A stretch of DNA of 42,900 bases from an uncultured Pelagibacteraceae bacterium (GTDB taxonomy: Bacteria; Pseudomonadota; Alphaproteobacteria; Pelagibacterales; Pelagibacteraceae). The notes beneath the pieces are model-generated. The model was not told the origin of the DNA, did not search any database, and saw only the letters and a list, made by a program, of their open reading frames with translations. The translations under genes and the position numbers were made by a program. The stretch lies in contig CACAIR010000006.1 in NCBI GenBank assembly GCA_902532565.1, positions 1-42,900 on the forward strand. Direction: 5' to 3'. Numbering within the stretch: position 1 is the first letter of the stretch; every line of letters starts with the position of its first letter. Of this stretch, positions 26,344-34,890 are shown piece by piece.

Positions 26344-26917
26344 AAATTACTTTATTTAAAGCTTTTGGATATAGAGAATGTTCTTGTTTGAGTATCCTTT
26401 TTGAAAGCCCTTTATATGTGTCATTTTTAAAAACTTTTACTTTTTTTTGTAAAATAATTTTTCCCGCATCGAGTTTTGAGTTTACATAGTGTACAGTGCA
26501 ACCAGAATATTTTTCATTGTTATTTAATACTCTTTGATGAGTATTTAGACCTTTATATTTTGGCAATAACGAAGGATGAATATTTATTATTTTTCCTTTA
26601 AATTTCTTAATGAAATTACTTGATAATATTTTCATAAATCCGGCTAAACAAACTAAATGAATTTTACTTTTATATAGTTCATTTAAAAGATCTTTTTCTG
26701 CGTTTTGATTATTTTGATAATTTATTATCTTCTTTTTAATTTTGAATTTCTTTGCATGATCTAAACCTTTGGCAGATAAATTATTTGAGATAACTAAAGT
26801 AATTCTGAATTTTGCGTGTTTTTTTCTTGAATGCTTAATTAAATTTTTTAAATTAGTACCATTACCTGATATCAAAACTGCAATATTTATTTTTTTAATC
26901 CCAATTAATTTTTGCAT
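26333..26917 (-). CDS. purN: Phosphoribosylglycinamide formyltransferase
   Basis: The 194-residue enzyme transfers a formyl group from 10-formyl-tetrahydrofolate to GAR, the third step of purine synthesis. It shows AVLISGNGTNLKNLI (phosphate-binding loop), VCLAGFMKILS and the catalytic NIHPSLLPKYKGLNTH (Asn-His pair), and then CTVHYVNSKLDAG with the catalytic aspartate. Length is normal for bacterial PurN. It overlaps purM by 23 nt; purM-purN is a standard pair. Confidence 0.94.
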   Translation of the reverse strand: MQKLIGIKKINIAVLISGNGTNLKNLIKHSRKKHAKFRITLVISNNLSAKGLDHAKKFKIKKKIINYQNNQNAEKDLLNELYKSKIHLVCLAGFMKILSSNFIKKFKGKIINIHPSLLPKYKGLNTHQRVLNNNEKYSGCTVHYVNSKLDAGKIILQKKVKVFKNDTYKGLSKRILKQEHSLYPKALNKVISNL

Positions 26918-27923
26918 TTAGCTTAACTTTTTTTTTACCGCGAATTATCTTTCCAATAACATAAGGTTTAAATTTTTTTGAAAAGTATTTATTGATTTTA
27001 TTTAAATTTTTTGGACTTATAATTAAACAAAATCCTACACCGCAATTGAAAGTTTTAAACATTTCTTTCTCAGATATATTATTTTGTTTTAACCATTTAA
27101 ATATTTTTAAAACTTTAATTTTATTTAAATAAATATCTGCACACAATCCCTTCGGTATTACTCTTTTAATATTATCGGCTAATCCTCCTCCTGTAATATT
27201 TGCACAACCTTTTAATAAATTTTTTTTTATTAAATTTAAAATTTCATTTACATAGATTTTAGTTGGTTTGATGATTTCTGTTTTAAGAAAAAAATTTTTT
27301 TTTATATTTATCTTTTTTTTTTCAAGAATATATCTTACCAAAGAATATCCATTAGAATGTATTCCTGAAGAAGGCACAGCTAAAATTAGATCACCATTTT
27401 TAATTTTTTTTTTTTTAAGGATTTTACGCCCATCAACAATCCCAACTGCAAAACCAGCAATATCAAATTTGCCTTTTTCATACGTACCAGGCATTTCAGC
27501 TGTTTCCCCACCAACAAGTTCACAGCCAGCTGTTTCACAACCTTTTTTTATTCCTTTGATAATCGATTTGAGTTTTTTTAAAATAATTCTATTTGTAGAA
27601 ATATAATCTAAGAACAAAATAGGTTTTGCACCTTGAACAATCAGATCATTCACACTCATAGCGACAAGATCTATACCAATAGTGTCATATTTATTTAAAT
27701 CATTGGCAATTTCAACTTTGGTTCCTACACCGTCTGTACAAGCAACAATTTTAGGATTTTTAACACTCTTGGGAATGTTTGAAATTGAGCCAAACTCGCC
27801 TATATTGCTAAGCTTTTTATTGCCTTTTTTTTTTGATGAAATATTGGATATGAAATTAACAAATTTATCAGCTTCATCAATGTTGACGCCACTTTTTTTA
27901 TAAGTAAAGGTTTTATTATTCAT
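26895..27923 (-). CDS. purM: Phosphoribosylformylglycinamidine cyclo-ligase (AIR synthetase)
   Basis: A 342-residue ATP-dependent enzyme that closes the imidazole ring in purine synthesis. It begins TYKKSGVNIDEADKFV and carries VACTDGVGTKVEIA, GIDLVAMSVNDLIVQGAKPIFLDY-type sequence, CELVGGETAEMPG, SGIHSNGYSLVR, NITGGGLADNIKRV and CGVGFCLII. These are all standard PurM motifs, and the length matches (345 in E. coli). Divergent from the DUF2066 gene with only 18 nt between starts, so its promoter probably lies partly inside that gene. Confidence 0.95.
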   Translation of the reverse strand: MNNKTFTYKKSGVNIDEADKFVNFISNISSKKKGNKKLSNIGEFGSISNIPKSVKNPKIVACTDGVGTKVEIANDLNKYDTIGIDLVAMSVNDLIVQGAKPILFLDYISTNRIILKKLKSIIKGIKKGCETAGCELVGGETAEMPGTYEKGKFDIAGFAVGIVDGRKILKKKKIKNGDLILAVPSSGIHSNGYSLVRYILEKKKINIKKNFFLKTEIIKPTKIYVNEILNLIKKNLLKGCANITGGGLADNIKRVIPKGLCADIYLNKIKVLKIFKWLKQNNISEKEMFKTFNCGVGFCLIISPKNLNKINKYFSKKFKPYVIGKIIRGKKKVKLNAKINWD

Positions 27924-27941
27924 TAAGGTATTATTTTATAT

Positions 27942-28997
27942 ATGCATTATCAAAAATATTTATATATTTTTTTTATAATTCTAGCTTTAAGTTTATCTTT
28001 TTTTTCCACAAGCAAAGCCAAAGAATTTTTTATTGATGAAATAGAAATTCAAGAAAAACTAGAAAATAACTTTAATAAAGAAAATCTTATTAACAAAGGA
28101 TTTAAGCAAGCTTATTCCGAATTAATGAGTAAATTAGTGCAATCTAAAAACTTGATCAAAATTGAAAATATTAAACTAAATGAAATAAAAAGTATGATTG
28201 AAACTTTCACTATTAAAGAGGAAAAATTTGTTAATAAAGCATATAAGCTAAAATTAGGAGTTTCATTCAATAAAAAAAAAGTTTTAGATTACCTGGATAG
28301 TAAAAAAATTTTTCCTACGGAAATGAAAGAGGAAAATTTTTTATTTATACCCATACTCTTAGATCAACGAAACAATGATATTCTAGTTTATTCGAGCAAT
28401 ATTATTTATGATAAGTGGGAATCTGTAAATAATAAAAATTATCTGATTAAATATATTTTACCCACAGAAGATTTAGAGGATTTAAATCTCATCAGAAAAA
28501 ATTATCTAGAAATAGAAAATTATGATTTTGAAAAAATTATAGGTAAGTATTTTTTAGATAACTCAATAGTTGCGATATTTTTTAAAAATGAAAAAGAAAT
28601 TAAAGTTTTATCAAAAATTAAAATGAAAGATGAAAATGTTATCAAGAGTAATTCTTTTCGTAATATTGATCTTAAAAATGTTAATGAGTTAAATAAATTG
28701 ATTTCTGATTTGAAAATTATATATGAGGATTTTTGGAAAGAAAAAAACTTAATAAATACCTCAATAAAACTTCCTATATTTGTTCAAATAGATAGTAATG
28801 ATTTTGCTTTGCCGTTAAGATTTGAAGAAACACTTGATAAGATTGATCTTATAAATAATTATTCAATTAGTAGTTTTGATAAAGATTTTATATTTTATAA
28901 GTTGATATTTAATGGGACACCAAAAAATTTTATTAATATTATGAAAGAAGAAAATTTTAATTTCAATACTCAAAACAAGATCTGGACTCTGAAATGA
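27942..28997 (+). CDS. DUF2066 family protein, probably periplasmic
   Basis: The 351-residue product has an N-terminal hydrophobic segment (about 6-24, LYIFFIILALSLSFFSTSKA) that looks like a signal peptide. It then has a DUF2066-type domain whose start (NLINKGFKQAYSELMSKLVQSKN) matches that family. Function is unknown. The assignment is strengthened by position: in many alphaproteobacteria a DUF2066 gene lies between purM and hda, as here. It overlaps hda by 4 nt (ATGA), suggesting coupled translation. Confidence 0.7.
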   Translation: MHYQKYLYIFFIILALSLSFFSTSKAKEFFIDEIEIQEKLENNFNKENLINKGFKQAYSELMSKLVQSKNLIKIENIKLNEIKSMIETFTIKEEKFVNKAYKLKLGVSFNKKKVLDYLDSKKIFPTEMKEENFLFIPILLDQRNNDILVYSSNIIYDKWESVNNKNYLIKYILPTEDLEDLNLIRKNYLEIENYDFEKIIGKYFLDNSIVAIFFKNEKEIKVLSKIKMKDENVIKSNSFRNIDLKNVNELNKLISDLKIIYEDFWKEKNLINTSIKLPIFVQIDSNDFALPLRFEETLDKIDLINNYSISSFDKDFIFYKLIFNGTPKNFINIMKEENFNFNTQNKIWTLK

Positions 28998-29656
28998 CTG
29001 ACTTAAATCAATTGATTATTAAATTTGATCATGAGGAGAATTTTAAAGACGATGATTTTTATGTGTCTAGAAGTAACAAAAATACTTTTGAGTATTTAAC
29101 TAATTGGCCAAAATGGGAGAAAAATTTTTTAAATATAACAGGAGAAAAATATTCAGGTAAAACTCATCTTATAAATATTTTTATTAAAAAATTTAAAGCA
29201 ATAAAATTTAACTCAGATTCTATAACTGATAAAAACTTATCTGAGCTACAACCTCATGAAAATATAATATTAGAAAATTTGAATGAAAGAGTAGATGAAA
29301 AATTAATTTATAGTTTATTTAATATTGTTGATATTGATAATAAATTTATAATTGTTACATCTGAGGTGCCAATAGTAAATATTAAGTTTTCTTTAGTTGA
29401 TCTAAAATCAAGGACAAAAAATTTTATAATTCAAAAAATTGAAAAACCTGATGATGATTTGATGTTTGCTTTAATATTAAAAAATCTATCTGATCGTCAA
29501 ATTTCAATTGATAAAAAACTAATTGATTTTATTATTAAAAGAATTGATAGATCATATAGTAATATATTTAATTTCATATATAAGATTGACGAACTAAGTC
29601 TGAAGATGAAAAAACCAATTGATTTTAAGATGATTAAAGAAGTTTTAGGAGATTAA
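28994..29656 (+). CDS. hda: Hda-type DnaA regulatory inactivator
   Basis: A 220-residue DnaA-like AAA+ protein without the DNA-binding C-terminal domain of DnaA. QLIIKF at residues 6-11 fits a sliding-clamp-binding motif (QLxxxF). A relaxed Walker A GEKYSGKTHL lies near residue 51, and a C-terminal helical part ends NFIYKIDELSLKMKKPID. Hda with the DNA-loaded clamp stimulates ATP hydrolysis on DnaA and so prevents re-initiation. Short acidic/hydrophobic N-terminus and the position before aspS and after the DUF2066 gene fit alphaproteobacterial HdaA. Sequence is divergent; annotation relies on architecture and context. Confidence 0.75.
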   Translation: MTDLNQLIIKFDHEENFKDDDFYVSRSNKNTFEYLTNWPKWEKNFLNITGEKYSGKTHLINIFIKKFKAIKFNSDSITDKNLSELQPHENIILENLNERVDEKLIYSLFNIVDIDNKFIIVTSEVPIVNIKFSLVDLKSRTKNFIIQKIEKPDDDLMFALILKNLSDRQISIDKKLIDFIIKRIDRSYSNIFNFIYKIDELSLKMKKPIDFKMIKEVLGD

Positions 29657-31444
29657 TTGAGCAAAAAATATCGCACACATAATTGTAATGAATTAAGAAG
29701 AGAAGATTTAAATAACGATGTATTGCTTTCTGGTTGGATAAATAAAAAGAGGGATCATGGAAATATACTTTTCATAGACCTAAGAGATAATTATGGAATT
29801 ACTCAGTGCATAATTGATAAAGATAATTTGAATTTTAAAAAATTAGAGAAAACCCAACTAGAAACTGTAGTGAGTATTGAAGGCAAAGTAATAAAAAGAT
29901 CTAAAGAGACAATTAATAATGAGATTGATACTGGAGAAATAGAAGTTGCTATAAAAAATTTTAGAATACTTGGCAGTTGTAAAGAATTACCTCTGCCAGT
30001 TTTTAGTGATCAGGAATATTCAGAAGATATTAGACTCAAATATAGATTTCTCGATTTAAGGAGAAAAAAAATTCATGAAAATATCATTTTAAGATCAAAA
30101 GTTATTTCATTTATCAGAAATGAAATGGCTGAATTAGGTTTTCTTGAATTTCAAACTCCAATTTTAACTTCATCCAGCCCAGAGGGGGCAAGAGATTTCT
30201 TAGTTCCAAGTAGATTAAATCCTGGAAAATTTTATGCTCTTCCACAGGCACCTCAGCAATTTAAACAATTAATCATGGTTTCTGGGTTTGATAAATATTT
30301 TCAAATTGCACCATGTTTTAGAGATGAGGATGCTAGGGCCGACAGAAGTCCAGGAGAATTTTATCAACTAGATTTAGAAATGTCATTTGTTGAACAAGAA
30401 GATGTTTTTGATGTTGTTGAAAAATTATTAGTGAGTACTTTTAAAAAATTTTCTGAAAAGAAATTACTTTTTAATAAATTTCCAAAAGTGACTTATAAAG
30501 ATGCAATGTTGAAGTATGGATCTGATAAACCGGATCTAAGAAATCCTTTAATTATTAATGATATTACTGAAATTTTTTTTAGGGATGATGTATATTTTGA
30601 AATTTTTAAAAAACTTGTAAAGTCAGGCTCAATGGTAAGATGTATTGTTACAAAAAATACCAGAGATAAACCAAGAAGTTTTTTTGACAATATTGATAAA
30701 TGGGCGAAAGAACAGGGGGCTTCTGGACTAGCATATTTTACATTTGAAAAAGACAAAACTTTGTCTGGAAAAGGACCAGTTGGTAAATTTTTTTCACCTG
30801 AGTCTTTAGAAGAAATAATGAAATTAACTGGAGCAGAAATAGGTGATAGTATATTTTTAGCATGTTCCAAAAAAACAGAACTTGAAAAAATTACCTCATT
30901 GGCAAGAGATAAAATAGCACGAGATCTTGAATTAATTGATGAGAGAGTTTTTGCTTTTTGCTGGGTTGTTGATTATCCAATGTTTGAAAAAGATGAATTA
31001 ACAAATAAGATAGAATTTAGTCATAATCCTTTTTCTATGCCACAAGGTGAAAGTGATAAAATCAATTTTGATAAGCCTCTTGATATATTAGCTTATCAGT
31101 ATGATATTGTGTGTAACGGAATTGAATTATCTTCAGGAGCGATTAGAAATCATATACCCGAACTAATGTATAAACTCTTTTCTATTGCAGGGTATACAAA
31201 AAATGATGTTGATGAAAAATTCAGCGGTATGATTAATGCCTTAAGCTATGGCGCTCCACCACATGGTGGTATCGCTCCAGGTATTGATAGAATTGTTATG
31301 TTACTCGCTAATGAAAAAAATATAAGAGAGGTAACAATGTTTCCAATGAATCAAAATGCTCAAGATCTCTTAATGAATGCTCCATCGGAAGTAAGTGATA
31401 AACAGCTTAAAGAACTTAATATTAATCTAAAGATAAAAAAATAG
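29657..31444 (+). CDS. aspS: Aspartyl-tRNA synthetase, probably non-discriminating
   Basis: The 595-residue class II synthetase starts at a TTG immediately after the hda stop, with MSKKYRTHNCNELRRED as the expected N-terminus. The anticodon-binding domain reads SGWINKKRDHGNILFIDLRD, the active site FRDEDARADRSPGEFYQLD (motif 2) and GIAPGIDRIVMLLA (motif 3), and a GAD insertion occupies the middle. In bacterial AspRS a histidine after RRD (H34 here) marks enzymes that also charge tRNA-Asn with Asp; a leucine there marks discriminating ones. A non-discriminating enzyme would depend on GatCAB amidotransferase. Ends one base before the convergent NrdJ-like gene. Confidence 0.95.
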   Translation: MSKKYRTHNCNELRREDLNNDVLLSGWINKKRDHGNILFIDLRDNYGITQCIIDKDNLNFKKLEKTQLETVVSIEGKVIKRSKETINNEIDTGEIEVAIKNFRILGSCKELPLPVFSDQEYSEDIRLKYRFLDLRRKKIHENIILRSKVISFIRNEMAELGFLEFQTPILTSSSPEGARDFLVPSRLNPGKFYALPQAPQQFKQLIMVSGFDKYFQIAPCFRDEDARADRSPGEFYQLDLEMSFVEQEDVFDVVEKLLVSTFKKFSEKKLLFNKFPKVTYKDAMLKYGSDKPDLRNPLIINDITEIFFRDDVYFEIFKKLVKSGSMVRCIVTKNTRDKPRSFFDNIDKWAKEQGASGLAYFTFEKDKTLSGKGPVGKFFSPESLEEIMKLTGAEIGDSIFLACSKKTELEKITSLARDKIARDLELIDERVFAFCWVVDYPMFEKDELTNKIEFSHNPFSMPQGESDKINFDKPLDILAYQYDIVCNGIELSSGAIRNHIPELMYKLFSIAGYTKNDVDEKFSGMINALSYGAPPHGGIAPGIDRIVMLLANEKNIREVTMFPMNQNAQDLLMNAPSEVSDKQLKELNINLKIKK

Positions 31445-32266
31445 CTATTTTTTACCTTTTAAATTTATTTTCACATCAGACAAATCTACAAGATTCTTCT
31501 TATAATTATTTCTTACAAAACCCTTGCTAGTAATATCTCTAACTATTTTAAGTAGTTGATTTTGATCTTCCGAATTTGAACCTTCTTCATTTAGTAAATC
31601 AGACCCAACAATAGATGGAGTGTGAGCTAAATCTTCTCTATTTTGGTAAGAAATAGCCAATTCTCTAAAAATATAATCAAGGATTGAAGTAGCGCTTAAT
31701 ATTCTATCATTACCATGTACTTTTCCTGAAGGCTCAAATTTTGTTCCAACAAAAGCACTTATATATTCGTCTAATGGAACCCCATATTGTAATCCTAAAG
31801 ATACCGCTATAGCAAAATTGTTCATTAAAGCTTTTACCAATTCACCCTCTTTACTTGTGTCTATAAAAATTTCTCCAATTTTACCATCTTCATACTCTCC
31901 TGTATGTAAGTAAACTTTATGATCTCCAATAGTTGCTTTTTGAATGTAACCTTTACGCCTGTCAGGCATACTAAATCTTTTTCCAGAATTTTCAGATTTA
32001 TTAAAGGTTTGATTAATTGATTTTTCGATATTTTCCTTTTTTATGTTCTCTTCTACAGGGACTAAATCAATTTGTTTTTTATCAATTTTATTATTATTTA
32101 AGTCTAAATTTTTTGTCTTTCTATTGTCTAGCTTCACATCTAAAACTTCGAATTTTCCATCATCTCTTTTTTCAAGATTTTTTAATTCAGCCTCATTTAT
32201 TTCATCTAAATAATGATTTACCTTAAATGTACAAGTATAATAAGTTTCAACTAAGTATTTTGCCAT
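31445..32266 (-). CDS. Stand-alone relative of the NrdJ (B12-dependent RNR) C-terminal domain
   Basis: The 273-residue protein has two parts. Residues 98-216 match the region after the catalytic barrel of class II, adenosylcobalamin-dependent ribonucleotide reductase: [77 protein letters not shown] and DLAHT. Residues 1-50 ([26 protein letters not shown]) form a conserved-looking head, joined by an Asn/Lys-rich linker. There is no catalytic barrel, no glycyl or thiyl radical motif and no Cys pair, so it cannot reduce nucleotides alone. No catalytic NrdJ gene lies in the window. It could be a subunit of a split reductase or a nucleotide-sensing protein of its own. Confidence 0.75.
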   Translation of the reverse strand: MAKYLVETYYTCTFKVNHYLDEINEAELKNLEKRDDGKFEVLDVKLDNRKTKNLDLNNNKIDKKQIDLVPVEENIKKENIEKSINQTFNKSENSGKRFSMPDRRKGYIQKATIGDHKVYLHTGEYEDGKIGEIFIDTSKEGELVKALMNNFAIAVSLGLQYGVPLDEYISAFVGTKFEPSGKVHGNDRILSATSILDYIFRELAISYQNREDLAHTPSIVGSDLLNEEGSNSEDQNQLLKIVRDITSKGFVRNNYKKNLVDLSDVKINLKGKK

Positions 32267-32371
32267 ATTACTCCAGATATTTTTAAATTTATTTTGATTA
32301 ATGAATCAATTTATTTATATACAAATACAAATTTTAGTCTAATTTTATTTATACAATTATTAATTGAAAAT

Positions 32372-32385
32372 AAAAAAAAAAAAAA
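32372..32385 (+). repeat. 14-base poly-A run up to the NDUFA12-like start codon
   Basis: Fourteen consecutive A bases end with the A of the ATG at 32385. It occupies the place of a ribosome-binding site, and no Shine-Dalgarno sequence is seen. The 118-nt gap before it (32267-32384), between divergent genes, holds only AT-rich sequence and one weak 6-bp-arm inverted repeat (32294-32309, TTGATT/AATCAA). Confidence 0.6.
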
Positions 32386-32750
32386 TGTTGACATTTTTAA
32401 AAAAAATTTTCACTTGGTGGAATGTGGACACCTTTGGAACAAGATTAAAAACAATCCTATTTGGAAAATATGTTGGTTCAGACTCTTATGGTAATAAATA
32501 TTATGAAAGTAAAAAAGGTAAACGATGGGTAATTTACTCAGGTGAAATTGATGCATCAAAAATACCAGTTGAATGGTACTCTTGGATGCATTTTACACCT
32601 AATAGAATTGAAAAAAAACATAATTTAGAAAAATATGATTGGCAAAAATCTCATCAATCAAATTTAACTGGTACTGAAAAAGCTTATTATCCCAATAAGA
32701 ACAAAGTCAATGCCATTAATAAAAAATATAAAAGTTGGAAATCTGAATAA
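32385..32750 (+). CDS. NDUFA12-like NADH:ubiquinone oxidoreductase subunit
   Basis: A TTG upstream at 32364 would add seven mostly Lys residues read from the poly-A run; the ATG at 32385 gives 121 residues and is preferred. The protein has the NDUFA12 (B17.2) signature: WWNVDTFGTRLKTILFGKYVGSDSYGNKYYESKKGKRWVIY in part, then EIDASKIPVEWYSWMHF. This is a supernumerary complex I subunit shared by alphaproteobacteria and mitochondria, where it sits on the matrix/cytoplasmic side of the peripheral arm. The DUF2155 gene starts inside its 3' end (41-nt overlap), and this pairing near accBC is common in alphaproteobacteria. Confidence 0.88.
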   Translation: MLTFLKKIFTWWNVDTFGTRLKTILFGKYVGSDSYGNKYYESKKGKRWVIYSGEIDASKIPVEWYSWMHFTPNRIEKKHNLEKYDWQKSHQSNLTGTEKAYYPNKNKVNAINKKYKSWKSE

Positions 32751-33117
32751 AATTAAAATTTATACTATTTTCTTTATCTTTTTAACTAATTTGAGTTATT
32801 CACAGTCAAATGATGATTATGTTGGTAACATTACTGAAATTAAAATTTTAGATAAAATTAGTTCAAAAAATGAAATGATAAATCTTAAAAATAAAGAAGA
32901 AATTATTTATAAAGATTTATCAATCAAAGTTATGAAATGCACAAATTCTGAATTTGATGATAATCCTGAAATTAAAGCTTACATTCAAGTAAAAGATTTA
33001 ACATTAAATGATAATGATAAAGTCTTTGTTTTCAATGGTTGGATGTTTTCATCAAGCCCATCCATAGCACCATTTGATCATCCAGTTTATGATATTTGGT
33101 TAGTCAGTTGTTATTAA
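32710..33117 (+). CDS. DUF2155 family secreted protein
   Basis: The 135-residue product has a hydrophobic N-terminal segment (about 14-31, KIKIYTIFFIFLTNLSYS) fitting a signal peptide and a C-terminal DUF2155 core: MKCTNSEFDDNPEIKAYIQV, then FNGWMFSSSPSIAPFDHPVYDIWLVSC. The two conserved cysteines (in MKC and VSC) could form a disulfide in the periplasm. Function is unknown. The ATG at 32710 lies 41 nt inside the preceding gene and is the only ATG before the signal segment; a later non-ATG start cannot be excluded. The stop overlaps the convergent accC stop by 4 nt. Confidence 0.75.
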   Translation: MPLIKNIKVGNLNKIKIYTIFFIFLTNLSYSQSNDDYVGNITEIKILDKISSKNEMINLKNKEEIIYKDLSIKVMKCTNSEFDDNPEIKAYIQVKDLTLNDNDKVFVFNGWMFSSSPSIAPFDHPVYDIWLVSCY

Positions 33118-34451
33118 ATTATTTTTTCTTTATCAAGCCAGCTGACGTTAAAATCTGAATTTATAAATTTCTTGTGATTTAAAAGTTTTTTATGTAGTGG
33201 AATAGTGGTTGTAATTCCCTCTATTACAAACTCATCAAGGGATCTATTCATTCGTTGAATAGCTTCAGATCGATTTCTGCCATGACATATAAGTTTACAA
33301 ACCATGCTGTCATAAAATGGAGTTATTTTATAACCTTGAAAAATTGCACCATCTACTCTCGTTCTAAAACCAGAAGGTTGATGACAAAGTCCTATAGTTC
33401 CTGGGGAAGGTTGAAAATTTTTACTTGGATCTTCTGCATTAATTCTACATTCTATCGCATGTCCCCTAGGATTTATATCAGATTGCTTTAAAGCTGTTTC
33501 ACCTGTATGAGCTATCCAAATTTGTTCTTTTATAATATCTATACCTGTTACCATCTCAGATACTGGGTGTTCCACTTGAACTCTTGTATTCATCTCTAAA
33601 AAATAAAATTTTCCGTCTTCGTATATAAACTCTACTGTTCCAGCTCCTTCGTAACCAATTTTACTTACCATTTTGACAGTTTTATCAAAAAGGTCTTTCC
33701 TTATTTGATCATTTAAAACTGGACTGGGAGTTTCTTCAATTAGTTTTTGATGCCTTCTTTGGACTGTACAATCTCTTTCATGTAAATGCACTGTTCTATT
33801 TTTTCCAGCTAAAATTTGTACTTCAATATGTCTAGGATTTTGAAAAAATTTTTCCAAATATATTTCATCATTTCCAAAGTATTTTTTTGCTTCAGATTTT
33901 GCTATTAAAAACATACTTTCAAACTCCTCTTCTTTGTTGACTATTTTCATTCCTTTACCACCACCACCGGCTGAAGCTTTAATAAGCACAGGAAAACCAA
34001 TTTTTTTACATAATTGTTTTGCTTCTTTAACATCTTTAACTCCACCTTCAGATCCTTCAATTATTGGTAAACCATTTTCTTTAGCAATTTTTTTTGCTTG
34101 GATTTTGTCTCCCATCATCTCAATTAGTTTAGAAGAGGCTCCAATAAATTTAATATCATTTTTTTCTAGGACACGAGCAAAACTAGCGTTTTCTGATAAA
34201 AAACCATAGCCAGGGTGAACAGCTTCCGCATTTGTTATTTCTATTGCTGACATTAAGGCTGGAATATTTAAATAACTATTTATAGGTTGATGAGATCCAA
34301 TGCAAACACTTTCATCTGCCAATCTCACGTGCATGCTATCTTTATCTACATCTGAATGTACCGCAACTGTTGCTATTCCCCATTCTTTACATGCTCTAAT
34401 TACTCTAACTGCAATTTCCCCACGGTTTGCAATAAGAATTTTTTTAAACAT
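33114..34451 (-). CDS. accC: Acetyl-CoA carboxylase, biotin carboxylase subunit
   Basis: The ATG at 34451, 4 nt after the accB stop, gives 445 residues beginning MFKKILIANRGEIAVRV and matches the known family start; an upstream TTG at 34463 would overlap accB. AccC carboxylates biotin on AccB with bicarbonate and ATP. It shows the glycine-rich ATP loop KASAGGGGKGMKIV, ERDCTVQRRHQK, EMNTRVQVEHPVSEMVTGID (catalytic and metal-binding region) and HAIECRINAEDP. Length fits (449 in E. coli). The carboxyltransferase genes accA and accD are not in the window. Confidence 0.96.
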   Translation of the reverse strand: MFKKILIANRGEIAVRVIRACKEWGIATVAVHSDVDKDSMHVRLADESVCIGSHQPINSYLNIPALMSAIEITNAEAVHPGYGFLSENASFARVLEKNDIKFIGASSKLIEMMGDKIQAKKIAKENGLPIIEGSEGGVKDVKEAKQLCKKIGFPVLIKASAGGGGKGMKIVNKEEEFESMFLIAKSEAKKYFGNDEIYLEKFFQNPRHIEVQILAGKNRTVHLHERDCTVQRRHQKLIEETPSPVLNDQIRKDLFDKTVKMVSKIGYEGAGTVEFIYEDGKFYFLEMNTRVQVEHPVSEMVTGIDIIKEQIWIAHTGETALKQSDINPRGHAIECRINAEDPSKNFQPSPGTIGLCHQPSGFRTRVDGAIFQGYKITPFYDSMVCKLICHGRNRSEAIQRMNRSLDEFVIEGITTTIPLHKKLLNHKKFINSDFNVSWLDKEKII

Positions 34452-34455
34452 TACT

Positions 34456-34890
34456 CTATTCAAGTATTATGATTGTTTGCCCAAATTCGACTGGTTGGCC
34501 ATCTTCAACACAAATCTCTTTTACAACTCCATCTGAAGTAGATGGTACATGATTCATTGTCTTCATTGCCTCAACAATCATTACTGTTTCACCTTTTTTT
34601 ATTTTTTTACCAACTTCTGCAAATTTTTTTGCTCCAGGCTCAGGTGCGTGATATGCTGTGCCAATTATAGGCGACGTTACTTCTATCCCTGAATTTTTAC
34701 TATTTGAACTGGAACTATTTTCTTTTTGGTTCGAAGTATTTTGAATAACAGGTGTTGTTTGATTATTTATAGAAACATTATTTTTAGAAACTTTTATTTT
34801 TGTATCTTTCTCAGTAAATTCAATTTCAGTAAGTTTAAATTCATCTAAGTATTCACTTAGTTCTTTAATTAATCTTTTATCTATTTTCAT
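34456..34890 (-). CDS. accB: Acetyl-CoA carboxylase, biotin carboxyl carrier protein
   Basis: A 144-residue BCCP with an N-terminal helical region (KRLIKELSEYLDEFKLTEIEFTEKDTKIKVSK in part, about 4-36) and a Ser/Asn/Gln-rich flexible linker (about 38-68). The biotinyl domain has TSPIIGTAYHAPEPGA followed by the biotinylation site VEAMKTMNHV, with the target lysine in AMKT. This is the arm that carries CO2 from AccC to the carboxyltransferase. Overlaps aroQ by 14 nt upstream; accB-accC is the standard order. Confidence 0.95.
   Translation of the reverse strand: MKIDKRLIKELSEYLDEFKLTEIEFTEKDTKIKVSKNNVSINNQTTPVIQNTSNQKENSSSSNSKNSGIEVTSPIIGTAYHAPEPGAKKFAEVGKKIKKGETVMIVEAMKTMNHVPSTSDGVVKEICVEDGQPVEFGQTIIILE

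Noticed and set aside
27268..27606. 112-codon open frame on the plus strand opposite purM
   Set aside because: It lies wholly inside purM, which has all its family motifs; the antisense product has no recognisable motif and reflects codon bias in AT-rich DNA.
30493..30870. 125-codon open frame on the minus strand opposite aspS
   Set aside because: Fully within aspS and with no domain signature; treated as a shadow.
32294..32309. TTGATT / AATCAA inverted repeat before the NDUFA12-like gene
   Set aside because: Arms of only 6 bp in AT-rich DNA and no clear promoter next to it; mentioned only as content of the gap.
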